NCBI RefSeq assembly: GCF_022664455.2
Contig: NZ_JAKRKC020000002.1
Location: 124,001 to 188,000, forward strand
Direction of reading: 5' to 3'
DNA length: 64,000 nucleotides
Origin: Actinomadura luzonensis
GTDB lineage: Bacteria > Actinomycetota > Actinomycetes > Streptosporangiales > Streptosporangiaceae
The translations under genes were made by a program, and so were the position numbers. Positions 28,929 through 36,684 of the stretch are shown here, one piece after another (position 1 is the first letter of the stretch; every line of letters begins with the position of its first letter). A model generated the notes under the pieces. The model made no database searches, was not told the DNA's origin, and was given only the letters and a program-made list of their open reading frames with translations.

Positions 28929-29378
28929 ATGTCAGTGATCGCGATTTCCAGGTTCGAGCACTTCTTCCGCACCGTCGCCGGACTGGACGTGGACAAGTCC
29001 GACCTCAGGCGATACAGCGACTTCATCAACCGGAAGCTCCACGACATGCTCGTCGTCGCCGAGGCCGCCGCGAAGTCGAACGGGCGCGACATCATCCAGC
29101 CCTGGGACCTGCCCATCACCAAGGGGCTGCAGGAGAGCATGCACGACTTCCAGGACCTGGATGAGGAACTGGACCTGGCATCGATCCTGGCGGACCTCAC
29201 GGCACTGCCTCCGCTGGACCTGTCGCTCAGCGACGAGGCCGAGGCCCGGCTTCCGGTCGTGGCGGGCGGGCTCTCCGTGGCGCTCGCCAGGACGATGAGA
29301 GCCGTCGAGCCTGACCACAGGAATCCGGCGAGCAGGGAGTGGACCCGCACGATCCGGGTCTTCGACCTGCTGCTGTGA
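28929..29378 (+). CDS. DUF1931 histone-fold protein
   Basis: 149 residues starting MSVIAISRFEHFFRTVAGLD, with a ribosome site AAGGTG eight bases upstream. The DUF1931 pattern is clear: DKSDLRRYSDFINRKLHDML, VVAEAAAKSNGRDIIQPWDL and PITKGLQESMHDF. Solved members of this family have two tandem histone folds in one chain and are small, helical and cytoplasmic; their role is not settled. It is five bases after the flavoprotein gene, so it belongs to the same unit as the chaperones. DNA compaction or stress protection would fit, by inference from the fold. Confidence 0.85.
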   Translation: MSVIAISRFEHFFRTVAGLDVDKSDLRRYSDFINRKLHDMLVVAEAAAKSNGRDIIQPWDLPITKGLQESMHDFQDLDEELDLASILADLTALPPLDLSLSDEAEARLPVVAGGLSVALARTMRAVEPDHRNPASREWTRTIRVFDLLL

Positions 29379-29427
29379 TCAGGTCCGGCGTCGCTGGTGC
29401 CGGCTGTGTCCGAGGAAGGAGGACGCC

Positions 29428-29743
29428 ATGCGTCACGGCACCGGGATCCAGACCGCCGTCCTGGTCGCGCTGTCGGCGATGCACGCGCAGCCGGCCGCCC
29501 CCGGTGACTGGCCCGAGCTGCACCAGATGGTCCGCGAACTGGCGGAAGAAGCGCGCCGGCCCATGCCCCGGCTGTACGTTTCGCCGGTCCTGCATGGTCA
29601 CCTGTTTGGCCTACATGGCCGGGTTCTTCGGCGGGGGAGACGGTTCCGCGGCGGAGGCATCGGGAGGCTCTTCTCCACCCACCCACCCGCCGATCGCCGA
29701 CCGCATCGCACGGCTGGAGGCCATGGCCGGGTACCGCCGCTGA
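29428..29743 (+). pseudogene. HtpX-type (M48) membrane protease remnant
   Basis: The first part reads WPELHQMVRELAEEARRPMP RLYVSP, the conserved cytoplasmic segment of HtpX. The last part, in a shifted frame, reads RLFSTHPP then IADRIARLEAMAGYRR, the HtpX C-terminus. The HExxH zinc site and membrane helices that should lie between are deleted. HtpX is a stress-induced protease, so this gene probably once extended the chaperone cluster. Confidence 0.7.
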
Positions 29744-29879
29744 TCCGGGCTCACGGCCAGGTGCCGCGTCCTCGCGCTGCCCGGGGGGGCGATCAGGCAG
29801 GCTCCCGCGGCGTGCCGGACGCTTCATGAGCGGCGATGGTGGCCAGGAAGCAGGCGCCGGTGGCGGAGTCGCAGATGAC

Positions 29880-31009
29880 CACACCATGAGCTGCGCGTGC
29901 TCGTCCTGGCGGTTGAGGATGACGGTCACGGTGGATGCGGCGTGCCGTTCGGCGTTGTCGAGCAGGTTGTTCAGCAGCCGCACCAGGGACATGCGGTCGC
30001 CGGTGACCATGATGCCGTCCTGCACATCGGACTCCAGGCGCTTGACGCGGCCGCGGCCGGCGCGTTCGCCGGACACCAGCCGGCTCAGCTCGACGGGTTC
30101 GGCGGGCACCTGCGCGCCCATGTCCAGGCGTGACAGCACCAGCAGGTCGGCGACGATGGCCTGCAGCCGTTGCAGACCGCCCATGAGGGTGCGGGCAGTG
30201 GCGGGCCAGTCGGTCCCGCCCCCGTCCATCATGGCTTCCTCCAGTTGCACCTGCATGCCGGTGATCGGGTTGCGCAGGTCGTGGGAGGCGTCGGAGGTGA
30301 ACCGCCGCTCGCGCTGGAAGGCGGTCTCGAGCAGGTGCAGGGTCTGGTTGACGATCGTGGCCAGGCCCCACGTCTGGTCGTGGCAGGCGGGGACCGGCAC
30401 GCGGCGGCTCAGGTCGGTCGCGGTGATCTCCGTCAGCTCCCGGCAGACGCCCTCGACGGGCAGCAGCGCCCGGTACACCACCAGATAGGCGCCGCCCGCC
30501 ACGAACGAGACCCAGGCCAGCGAGATCGCCGCGACCAGCACGGCCAGAGCCTGGCTGACGTACCAGGCGGGGGCGGGCCGGAACCCATAGGCGAGCAGGT
30601 CGCCGCCGCCCGCGGGCACCCACAACGCTGCGACGACCATGCAGCCCTTCGCGTCCGCGATGTCGCAGACGACGTGATCCTCGCCGTCGGAGCGGGCCGG
30701 CGGGACGAAGGAGGCCATCCGCGGCCGGCCGGCCAGCGACCGGGTCGAGGCCACCACGTGTCCCGCGGGGTCGACCACCTGCACGCCGGTGTCCCCGATG
30801 GAGGTGACGACGGCGGGTACCGGTTCGTGGGCGTAGGCGTGCACCAGGTGCAGGACCGCGGTGTAGGCGTCGCGGACCTGACGTTCGGCCGCGACGGCGT
30901 AGGAGTAGCGCGGGAAGATGCCGACCGTGACCGCGCACAGGACGGCGCCGATCAGCGCGGCCAGCGCGGCCATCCTGGCCTGGATCGGCCAGTCGCGTCC
31001 GACGGCCAT
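29880..31009 (-). pseudogene. Sensor histidine kinase lacking its ATP-binding end
   Basis: From ATG 31009 the protein has a first membrane helix (MAALAALIGAVLCAVTVGIF), an extracytoplasmic sensor part and a second helix (VLVAAISLAWVSFVAGGAYL). A HAMP-like region and a HisKA segment with the phosphorylatable His (FTSDASHDLRNPITGMQVQL) follow, then the N-box NNLLDNAERHA. At about 29885 the sequence leaves the family and the G1/G2 boxes (DxGxG, GxGL) never appear. The frame stays open leftwards only as antisense of the histone-fold gene. No response-regulator gene is adjacent. Autophosphorylation should be lost. Confidence 0.75.
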
Positions 31010-31314
31010 CAGGGGAATCCACGGTTACTGCCGGCCGATGACGCAGGGCCGGCGGACCCGCCGGGTGCGTGGGCCCCGTGCTGTCGGGTCGTCTTCCTCG
31101 CCACCCGGACCTGCGCCGTGCGCCCGCCCATACCCTCTCCTCACGCGTCGATCCATGCCCCCTCGGCGCATTTCCCCAGGTCAAGGCGTGATCACTCACG
31201 TGCCGGCCGGATTCGCGGTGCGGTCTCGCAGGGCCTCGCGCAGCGTGTCGGCGCCCGCGGTCACGTCGGGGGCAGTGACGGCATCGCCGCCCGCTGCCGC
31301 ACCAGTAGACGCGC
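31010..31314. other. Divergent intergenic region, no gene recognised
   Basis: It separates the truncated kinase from the SCO6745-family gene. Apart from the operator-like palindrome at its right end I see no gene, repeat or convincing -35/-10 pair. Confidence 0.4.
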
Positions 31315-31330
31315 TACCAACCGGTCGGTA
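31315..31330. promoter_or_regulatory. TetR-like operator upstream of the SCO6745-family gene
   Basis: TACCAACCGGTCGGTA is a 16-bp palindrome with one mismatched pair, ending 11 bases before the ATG at 31342. The ACCAACCGGTTGGT type of site is common for actinobacterial TetR regulators. No TetR gene is adjacent, so the regulator would act from elsewhere. Confidence 0.6.
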
Positions 31331-31341
31331 TCTTCGCCCGC

Positions 31342-32208
31342 ATGACGTGGGAACGCCGCACTTGGCGGACGCTGGAGCCCCTGCACGGCATGATCTACTT
31401 CTCGCCGCAGGCGGAGGCCGCCTACCGCAAGCTCGGGCTGACGGGACGGATGGGGTACTTCGCATCCCGGGCGGCCGCGTTCGGCCCGGTTCCGGCTGAG
31501 GCGGTGGTCGCCACCTTCTACAACTTCAATCCGCGACTGGTACGTCAGGCGCTACCGGCCGCATGGCACATCGCCGCCCCGGCCGACATCCTGGACGCCC
31601 GGCTGAACGCGGCCGACACGACCTTGCGCCAGGTGCTCGGCGACGTGGTCGACTCGCCGCAGATGTCCCGAGCGGCGGGGCTGGCGCGGGAGGCGGCCGA
31701 AGCGGTCTCGGGCGAGCTGGGCGGCCGGCCGCTGTACGCCGCGCACACCGCACTGCCCTGGCCCGCCGAGCCGCACCTGGTGCTCTGGCATGCCGCGACC
31801 CTGCTGCGCGAGTATCGCGGCGACGGCCACCTGGCCGCCCTGCTGACCGCCGGGCTCAGCGGGATCGAAGCCCTCGTCTCCCACGCCGCCACCGGCGCCG
31901 TCCCGGCCGAGACGCTCCGGGTCACCCGCGGCTGGACCAAGACCGACTGGGCGGCCGCCGTGAGCAGGCTGCGGGAGCGCGGCTGGCTCAGCGACGGTTC
32001 GTTGACCGAGCGGGGCCGCGGGGAACGCGAGGCGATCGAACAGGCGACCGACCGGATGAGCACGGCCCCCTATGCCGCGCTCGGCGACGACCGCTGTCAG
32101 GAGCTGTGCTCTCTGGTACGCCCCTGGAGCAAACGACTGGGAGCCGAGCTGATGTCCTGGGCCGCGGCCCGCACCCCCGAGGGTCTCCGAACGCCGCGAA
32201 CGGGCTGA
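31342..32208 (+). CDS. SCO6745 family protein
   Basis: 288 residues, helical and cytoplasmic. Family marks are the opening LHGMIYFSPQAEAAYRKLGL, GYFASRAAAFGPVPAEAVVA, TFYNFNPRLV and the later winged-helix-like GWTKTDWAAAVSRLRERGWL. The name comes from an uncharacterised Streptomyces coelicolor protein; SalK-type proteins in this group have been linked to natural-product clusters, but no reaction is established. The start follows the operator at 31315-31330, so expression is probably repressed until an inducer appears. Confidence 0.8.
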   Translation: MTWERRTWRTLEPLHGMIYFSPQAEAAYRKLGLTGRMGYFASRAAAFGPVPAEAVVATFYNFNPRLVRQALPAAWHIAAPADILDARLNAADTTLRQVLGDVVDSPQMSRAAGLAREAAEAVSGELGGRPLYAAHTALPWPAEPHLVLWHAATLLREYRGDGHLAALLTAGLSGIEALVSHAATGAVPAETLRVTRGWTKTDWAAAVSRLRERGWLSDGSLTERGRGEREAIEQATDRMSTAPYAALGDDRCQELCSLVRPWSKRLGAELMSWAAARTPEGLRTPRTG

Positions 32209-32215
32209 TCGTCCC

Positions 32216-32489
32216 GCCGGGCCGGAGGGCCGCCTGGTCCATGCCCGCCACGCCGAACGCGAGGTCGTCACGGCCGTCGCCGTCGAAGTCCCCGAACGCC
32301 GCCGACGACCCCCGTGGCCTGCTCGCCATCGTCCGCCTGGTGGACGAGCACGTCGGTCCGGATGAAGGGGCGGTACAGCACCGGCAGCTTCGCCTCCTCG
32401 ACGCGCGACAGCACCACGCCGGCGCCGAGCGTGGACGCCCCCGCCCCACTCGTGTCCGGCAGGCCGCGCAGCTCCTGTAGGGTGCTCAC
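32216..32489 (-). pseudogene. FG-GAP/VCBS repeat fragment
   Basis: One frame starts MSTLQELRGLPDTSGAGAST and reads VLSRVEEAKLPVLYRPFIRT. After a frame change it continues AAFGDFDGDGRDDLAFGVAG, a calcium-binding FG-GAP/VCBS repeat with its DxDxDG-like loop. The unit is cut at both sides. It is a fragment of a secreted integrin-alpha-like repeat protein. Confidence 0.55.
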
Positions 32490-32700
32490 CCGGCGCCTCC
32501 AGCATCGGCGTCCTCATGGCATCAGGGGACGACACCGCACGCATCACCGGCCCCCTTCCGGCGAGCACGAGCGGCCCCGGAATCGACTCCTGCAACGCCG
32601 AAACCGAGTCGTTCTGCGAGAACTGGCCTGTTCCCCCGGCCGGGCCGCGCGTGCGGTCCGGGCTTCGAGGCCGCACTGCCCTGACCTCCCGGGGGCCGTG

Positions 32701-33927
32701 TCAAAGGACAGGGGTGGCGGCCGGGTGCTCGTGGCTCGGTTGCCATTCCAGCAGCACGATCGAGGCGTCGTCGGTGAGCCGCTGGTCGTGGTGGGCGAGG
32801 ATGGCGTGGATCAGGCGGCGCAACGCCTCGTAGGCGGGCTCGCCTGCGGCGGTGGCGCGAATGAGGAAGTCGGCGAAGTTGTCCAGGCCGAACCGCTGGC
32901 CGGAGGCGGAGCGGGCGTCGGTGACGCCGTCGGTGTAAAGCAGGATGCGGTCGCCGGGTTCGAGCCGGTGGCTGTGCACGGGCGGGCCGTCGCCGCCGCT
33001 CAGCTCGCCCAGGCCCAGGGGCGGCATGGTGGGCCGCTCCAGGGCGTCCGGCATCAGGCGCTGGTCGCGGATCAGCAGCGGGGCGGGATGCCCGCAGTTG
33101 GTCCAGGTCAGCTCGCCGCTACGCAGCTCGATGCGGGCGAAGACGGCCGTGCAGTAGCGGTCGGGGAAAGTGTCGGCGATGGTGCGGTCCACCAGCTTGG
33201 TCAGCTCGGACAGGTCGGCGTCGGCCCTGCGGGAGTTGCGGCAGCCCGCCATCGCCACCGACGAGATCAGCCCGGCCAGCAGGTCGTGGCCCATGGCGTC
33301 CAGGATGGTGGCGTGCAGGACGCCGTCGATGAGGGTGTGGTCGAAGGCATCGCCGCCGACGTCGTAGGCGGGCTCCAGCACGGCGCAGGAGGTGGTGTAC
33401 GGCGCTTTGAGCGTGCGCGGCGGCAGGAACGCCCACACCATCTCGGCGGCCAGGCTCATCGGCTGGATGCGCTGGAGGCGTTCGAAGCTGTCGCTGCGGG
33501 CGTTCTTGGTCAGCACGATCAGGGTGAGCAGCGCCGCCAGCGAGCGGCCGAAGCGCAGGGTCGGCGCGTCGAGCGCGCCGCATTCCAGGCGCAGGACGCC
33601 GATGCGCTCGACGCCGTCGTGAAGGGGCAGCCAGACCAACAGTCCCTGGCCTTCGCACTCCGACACGCGGATGGAGGTGCTGCGGTAGGCCCAGCCGGGC
33701 AGGCTGTCGTCGATCGCGTAGCGCCGCTGCTCGTGGGTCTTGGCGTCGGACACCGCGATCAGCACGTCCTGCTGCAGGTCGGTGAGGAAGATCGTGGCGT
33801 CGCGGATGCCCATCGAGGCGGCGGCCCGCCGGACCAGCTCCGTGAGCTCCGCGGGCCCCGCCCGCTCGGCCAGGTGCATGAGCGCGTCCAGCGCGCGCCG
33901 CCCGTCCAAGCCGATCTCGTCGGTCAT
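32701..33927 (-). CDS. GAF-domain SpoIIE-type PP2C phosphatase
   Basis: 408 residues from ATG 33927. Residues 20-170 form a GAF-like sensor domain (MGIRDATIFLTDLQQDVLIA, GQGLLVWLPLHDGVERIGVL). The C-terminal half is a PPM/SpoIIE phosphatase: AYDVGGDAFDHTLIDG and LDAMGHDLLAGLISS for metal Asp residues, LLYTDGVTDARSASGQRFGL, and TDDASIVLLEW. These enzymes dephosphorylate anti-sigma-factor antagonists in stress partner switching. No anti-sigma kinase or antagonist is adjacent, so its circuit is elsewhere. A GTG one codon upstream is an alternative start. Confidence 0.88.
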   Translation of the reverse strand: MTDEIGLDGRRALDALMHLAERAGPAELTELVRRAAASMGIRDATIFLTDLQQDVLIAVSDAKTHEQRRYAIDDSLPGWAYRSTSIRVSECEGQGLLVWLPLHDGVERIGVLRLECGALDAPTLRFGRSLAALLTLIVLTKNARSDSFERLQRIQPMSLAAEMVWAFLPPRTLKAPYTTSCAVLEPAYDVGGDAFDHTLIDGVLHATILDAMGHDLLAGLISSVAMAGCRNSRRADADLSELTKLVDRTIADTFPDRYCTAVFARIELRSGELTWTNCGHPAPLLIRDQRLMPDALERPTMPPLGLGELSGGDGPPVHSHRLEPGDRILLYTDGVTDARSASGQRFGLDNFADFLIRATAAGEPAYEALRRLIHAILAHHDQRLTDDASIVLLEWQPSHEHPAATPVL

Positions 33928-34250
33928 CACGGCATCATCCCCCCGTCGTGCCGTTCCCCGGGCTGGATGTACCCGCGCCGGTGACCGGCTACCTACCGCC
34001 CCTCGCCGGATACACGTTGCGTACACAAGCGCCGATGGTTGCTCGGTCGCAGCGGGACGGCCTTCCCTGTTGCCTCGTGCCCGGCCTGTTTTCGCGTCGA
34101 GCTCTCTTCGAATCGGCGTGCCTCGGACGAGCCGGGCACATCGATGGCGACATTTGACCAGAGACGGGACCTATGCCCTGAATTCGAGGGAATGCCTTGA
34201 GCTGGGCCCGCCTCACCCGCGGGCGCCTGGCGAACTCATCAGGGAGCAGC
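33928..34250. other. Divergent intergenic region upstream of the aldo/keto reductase
   Basis: No protein-coding gene is recognisable. A TTGACC box at 34154-34159 could be a -35 element for the reductase transcript, but a matching -10 at standard spacing is not clear. Confidence 0.35.
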
Positions 34251-34307
34251 ATGAGAACACTGGTCCGCAACGGTGTCAGGAGCCGGCGAGGAGGAGAAGT
34301 CGCATGA
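34251..34307 (+). CDS. Possible 18-residue leader peptide coupled to the aldo/keto reductase
   Basis: An ATG with AGGGAG seven bases upstream opens a frame reading MRTLVRNGVRSRRGGEVA. Its TGA overlaps the reductase ATG as ATGA. The frame also spans the reductase ribosome site (GGAGGAGAAG), so translating it would affect initiation of the next gene. The peptide is Arg-rich, with six Arg in 18 codons. It could be a chance frame. Confidence 0.4.
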   Translation: MRTLVRNGVRSRRGGEVA

Positions 34308-35137
34308 CGGCCATCCGCACCGTCGCGCTGCCGTCGGGCGTCCTGGTCCCGGCACTCGGCCAGGGGACCTGGTACATGGGCGAGGATCCCGCACGCCGTG
34401 GCGAGGAGATGGACGCGCTGCGAACCGGCCTGGACCTCGGCCTGACCCTGATCGACACCGCCGAGATGTACGGCGGCGGCAGCGCCGAAAGCCTGGTCGG
34501 CGCGGCGATCTCGGGCCGCCGGGACGAGGTCTTCCTGGTCAGCAAGGTTCTGCCGAGCCACGCCGACCATGACGGGGTGCGGGCCGCCTGCCATGCGAGC
34601 CTGCGCCGGCTCGGCACCGACCGCATCGACCTCTACCTGCTGCACTGGCCGGGACGTGTGCCGCTGGCGGAGACCGTAGCGGGATTCGACTCCCTCGTGG
34701 GCGACGGGGCGATCGGCTCGTGGGGGGTCAGCAACTTCGACGTCGACGACCTGGCCGCGCTTCCCGCCGGGACGACCCCCCAGACCGATCAGATCCTCTA
34801 CAACCTCAGCCGCCGCGGGCCCGAGGTGGATCTGCTGCCCGAGTGCCGGCGGCGCTCGATGCCCGTCATGGCGTACTCGCCCATCGAGCAGGGACGCCTG
34901 CTCGGCTCCGCCGCGCTGCGCGAGGTCGCGGCCGCCCACCGCGCGACGCCTGCGCAGGTGGCGCTCGCCTGGGTCCTGCGCGACGACTCGGTGATCGCCA
35001 TCCCCAAAGCCGCCACCCGTGACCACGTCCAGGAGAACGCGGCGGCCCTGGACCTGCGGCTGACGGCCGACGACCTCGCGGCGCTGGACCGCGCCTTCCC
35101 CGCGCCCGACCACAAGGTGCCGCTCGAGATGCTGTGA
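34304..35137 (+). CDS. Aldo/keto reductase
   Basis: 277 residues. Family marks are ALGQGTWYMGEDP, LIDTAEMYGGGSAESLVG (catalytic Asp and Tyr), VFLVSKVLPSHA (Lys), DLYLLHWPG (His), VSNFDVDDL, and the cofactor loop VIAIPKAATRDHVQENAAAL, which usually favours NADPH. It reduces carbonyls to alcohols; the natural substrate cannot be told. ATG 34304 follows GGAGGAGAAG. It converges on the TMEM175-like gene with only six bases between stops, and a CCCCGA/TCGGGG hairpin at 35150-35163 lies just inside that gene. Confidence 0.9.
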   Translation: MTAIRTVALPSGVLVPALGQGTWYMGEDPARRGEEMDALRTGLDLGLTLIDTAEMYGGGSAESLVGAAISGRRDEVFLVSKVLPSHADHDGVRAACHASLRRLGTDRIDLYLLHWPGRVPLAETVAGFDSLVGDGAIGSWGVSNFDVDDLAALPAGTTPQTDQILYNLSRRGPEVDLLPECRRRSMPVMAYSPIEQGRLLGSAALREVAAAHRATPAQVALAWVLRDDSVIAIPKAATRDHVQENAAALDLRLTADDLAALDRAFPAPDHKVPLEML

Positions 35138-35143
35138 TCACCC

Positions 35144-35827
35144 TCATCTCCCCGATGTCGGGGGGCGATGCGCGGCCCGGTGGATGAGGGGCACCTGGTG
35201 CAGACCGGCGCTGGTGAGGGCGTAGAACACCGGCAGCACCACGAAGATCACCAGGCCGGCGAGCGGTGCGACCAGGTACCCGATGAGGCCTGCGGCGGCA
35301 TAGAGGATGACTCCGACGAGTGCCCGCATCCGCTCGGCGGGGAAGTGCCGTTCACTCACCTCCTCCGAGAGCAGGTCTGCGCGCCGAGCCAGGTAGTGGA
35401 AGAACGCCAGCCAGCTCGCGCACAGCAGTGCGCCGATCAGCGCGTAGAAGGCGACGGCCACGCGTTGGTCCTGCAGGTCGTGCTCCTGCAGCGCGTGCGA
35501 GACGACCGCGGTCGGGAACGGCAGCAGCGCGGTGGTGAACAGGACGTACAGGTTCACCCAGTGCAGGCCCCGATCACTCTCCCTGATGCGATTGAACGCG
35601 CCCTTGTGGTTCAGCCAGACGATGGCCACGTAGGTGTAGGAGGCGAGATAGGCGGCGTAACTCGGCCACTGCTCCAGTAGCCCCGACAGCAGGCGACCGG
35701 GCGGTACGTCCGGCACCCGGAGGTCCAGCACGAGCAGCGTGATGACGATGGCGAAGACCGCGTCGCTGAACGCTACGGCTCGGGTGGTGTCCGACCGGGT
35801 GCCGATATCGTCGGATGGCCTGCTCAT
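35144..35827 (-). CDS. TMEM175/DUF1211-family membrane protein (putative potassium channel)
   Basis: 227 residues. The signature RAVAFSDAVFAIVITLLVLD in the first helix is the (R/K)xxxFSDAVFAIxxTLL motif that lines the pore of TMEM175 potassium channels. Further helices include YAAYLASYTYVAIVWLNHKG, LYVLFTTALLPFPTAVV, VAFYALIGALLCASWLAFFH and two near the end, about six in all. Bacterial homologues form leak K+ channels, most likely as tetramers. It probably helps set membrane potential or K+ balance. It stands alone. Confidence 0.85.
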   Translation of the reverse strand: MSRPSDDIGTRSDTTRAVAFSDAVFAIVITLLVLDLRVPDVPPGRLLSGLLEQWPSYAAYLASYTYVAIVWLNHKGAFNRIRESDRGLHWVNLYVLFTTALLPFPTAVVSHALQEHDLQDQRVAVAFYALIGALLCASWLAFFHYLARRADLLSEEVSERHFPAERMRALVGVILYAAAGLIGYLVAPLAGLVIFVVLPVFYALTSAGLHQVPLIHRAAHRPPTSGR

Positions 35828-35939
35828 GGCCGGTCGCTACCCGCCGACGCCCACGATAACCGGCCCCGCACATCCGAACCGGCCGTCTTCTCCCGAACGT
35901 GACCCCACCCACGAAGCCGAGGACGGCACCAACACCCAA

Positions 35940-36073
35940 CCCTGTCGGCCCGTTTCCGGCACGCCTCCGTGCGCTCCCTGGAGCGCTACGTCCGGCTTGG
36001 CGTCGATGCCGTGGCGGCCAACGTCGCCGACGGCGACTCGCCGCGCCGCCGGAAGCGGGGCACCACCGCATGA
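35940..36073 (+). pseudogene. Tyrosine recombinase C-terminal scrap
   Basis: A short frame reads LSARFRHASVRSLERYVRLG, VDAVAANVADGDSPRRR and ends at TGA 36073. HASVRSLERYxRxGVDAVA is a typical tail of actinobacterial XerD-like integrases, with the nucleophile Tyr in ERY. Nothing else of the gene remains. Confidence 0.6.
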
Positions 36074-36190
36074 GCTCCGGCGCGTTCCGCTACCGCTAGT
36101 TTCTGCGGATTTCCTCCTCGACCGTCCTCCAGGGCCTACCCGGAGGTCTCTCTGCCGTTCAAGTCCGGTTCGGGCAGAAAGGACTCCCCA

Positions 36191-36510
36191 GTGCGCCAAG
36201 CGAACGCGCCCGTCGTCTCCGCTCCCCCGGATGGAGGCGCGGGTATCACCGCGGACCTGGTGGGCCGGCCGGTCGCGGCCCAGTTCCCCCAGTGGGGGAC
36301 CTTCCGATCGCCCCCGGGCCCGTGGACGGTCCGTCTGCCGACGGCCGAGGGCTACGTGCCCGCCGTGGAGAAGGAAGCCTCTGGCTACCACGGTTGGCGC
36401 CGCATCTGCCGGTCGCCGTCCCGCCGATCCGGCCACCGGCGAGCCCGGCGAAGGCTACCCCTGCCCCTGGTCGGTACGCGGCTGGCTGCGGGGCGAGACC
36501 GCCCAAGGTC
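36191..36510 (+). pseudogene. Aminoglycoside phosphotransferase-like N-terminal remnant, frameshifted
   Basis: Three frames together give the start of an APH-family kinase: ITADLVGRPVAAQFPQWG, then WTVRLPTAEGYVPAVEKEAS, then in a second frame LWLPRLAPHLPVAVPP, and in a third GEPGEGYPCPWSVRGWLRGE. The order matches the family, but short blocks are missing (the segment around the usual GWDNRTYRLG is deleted). The catalytic HGD loop and C-terminus are absent. It is dead as an enzyme. Confidence 0.65.
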
Positions 36511-36684
36511 ATGATGCGACGCCTCCACCGCGCCGCCCGACCGCGACGGCCGGGCCAGGCCGGGGCGAGCGTCTTCTCCACGGTACGCAAGCCCAAAGAA
36601 GCGCGACGGATCGCCGCGTGCACCTCGACCTCGGCCTTGGCTGCGCATGATCTGACCGGGGAAGACCGCGCTACGACCGGGGCG

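Noticed and set aside
35150-35163. CCCCGA-TG-TCGGGG hairpin as a bidirectional terminator for the aldo/keto reductase and TMEM175 genes
   Set aside because: The stem is six bases with a two-base loop, too small for a stable hairpin, and it lies within the coding end of the TMEM175-like gene; not listed as a separate feature.
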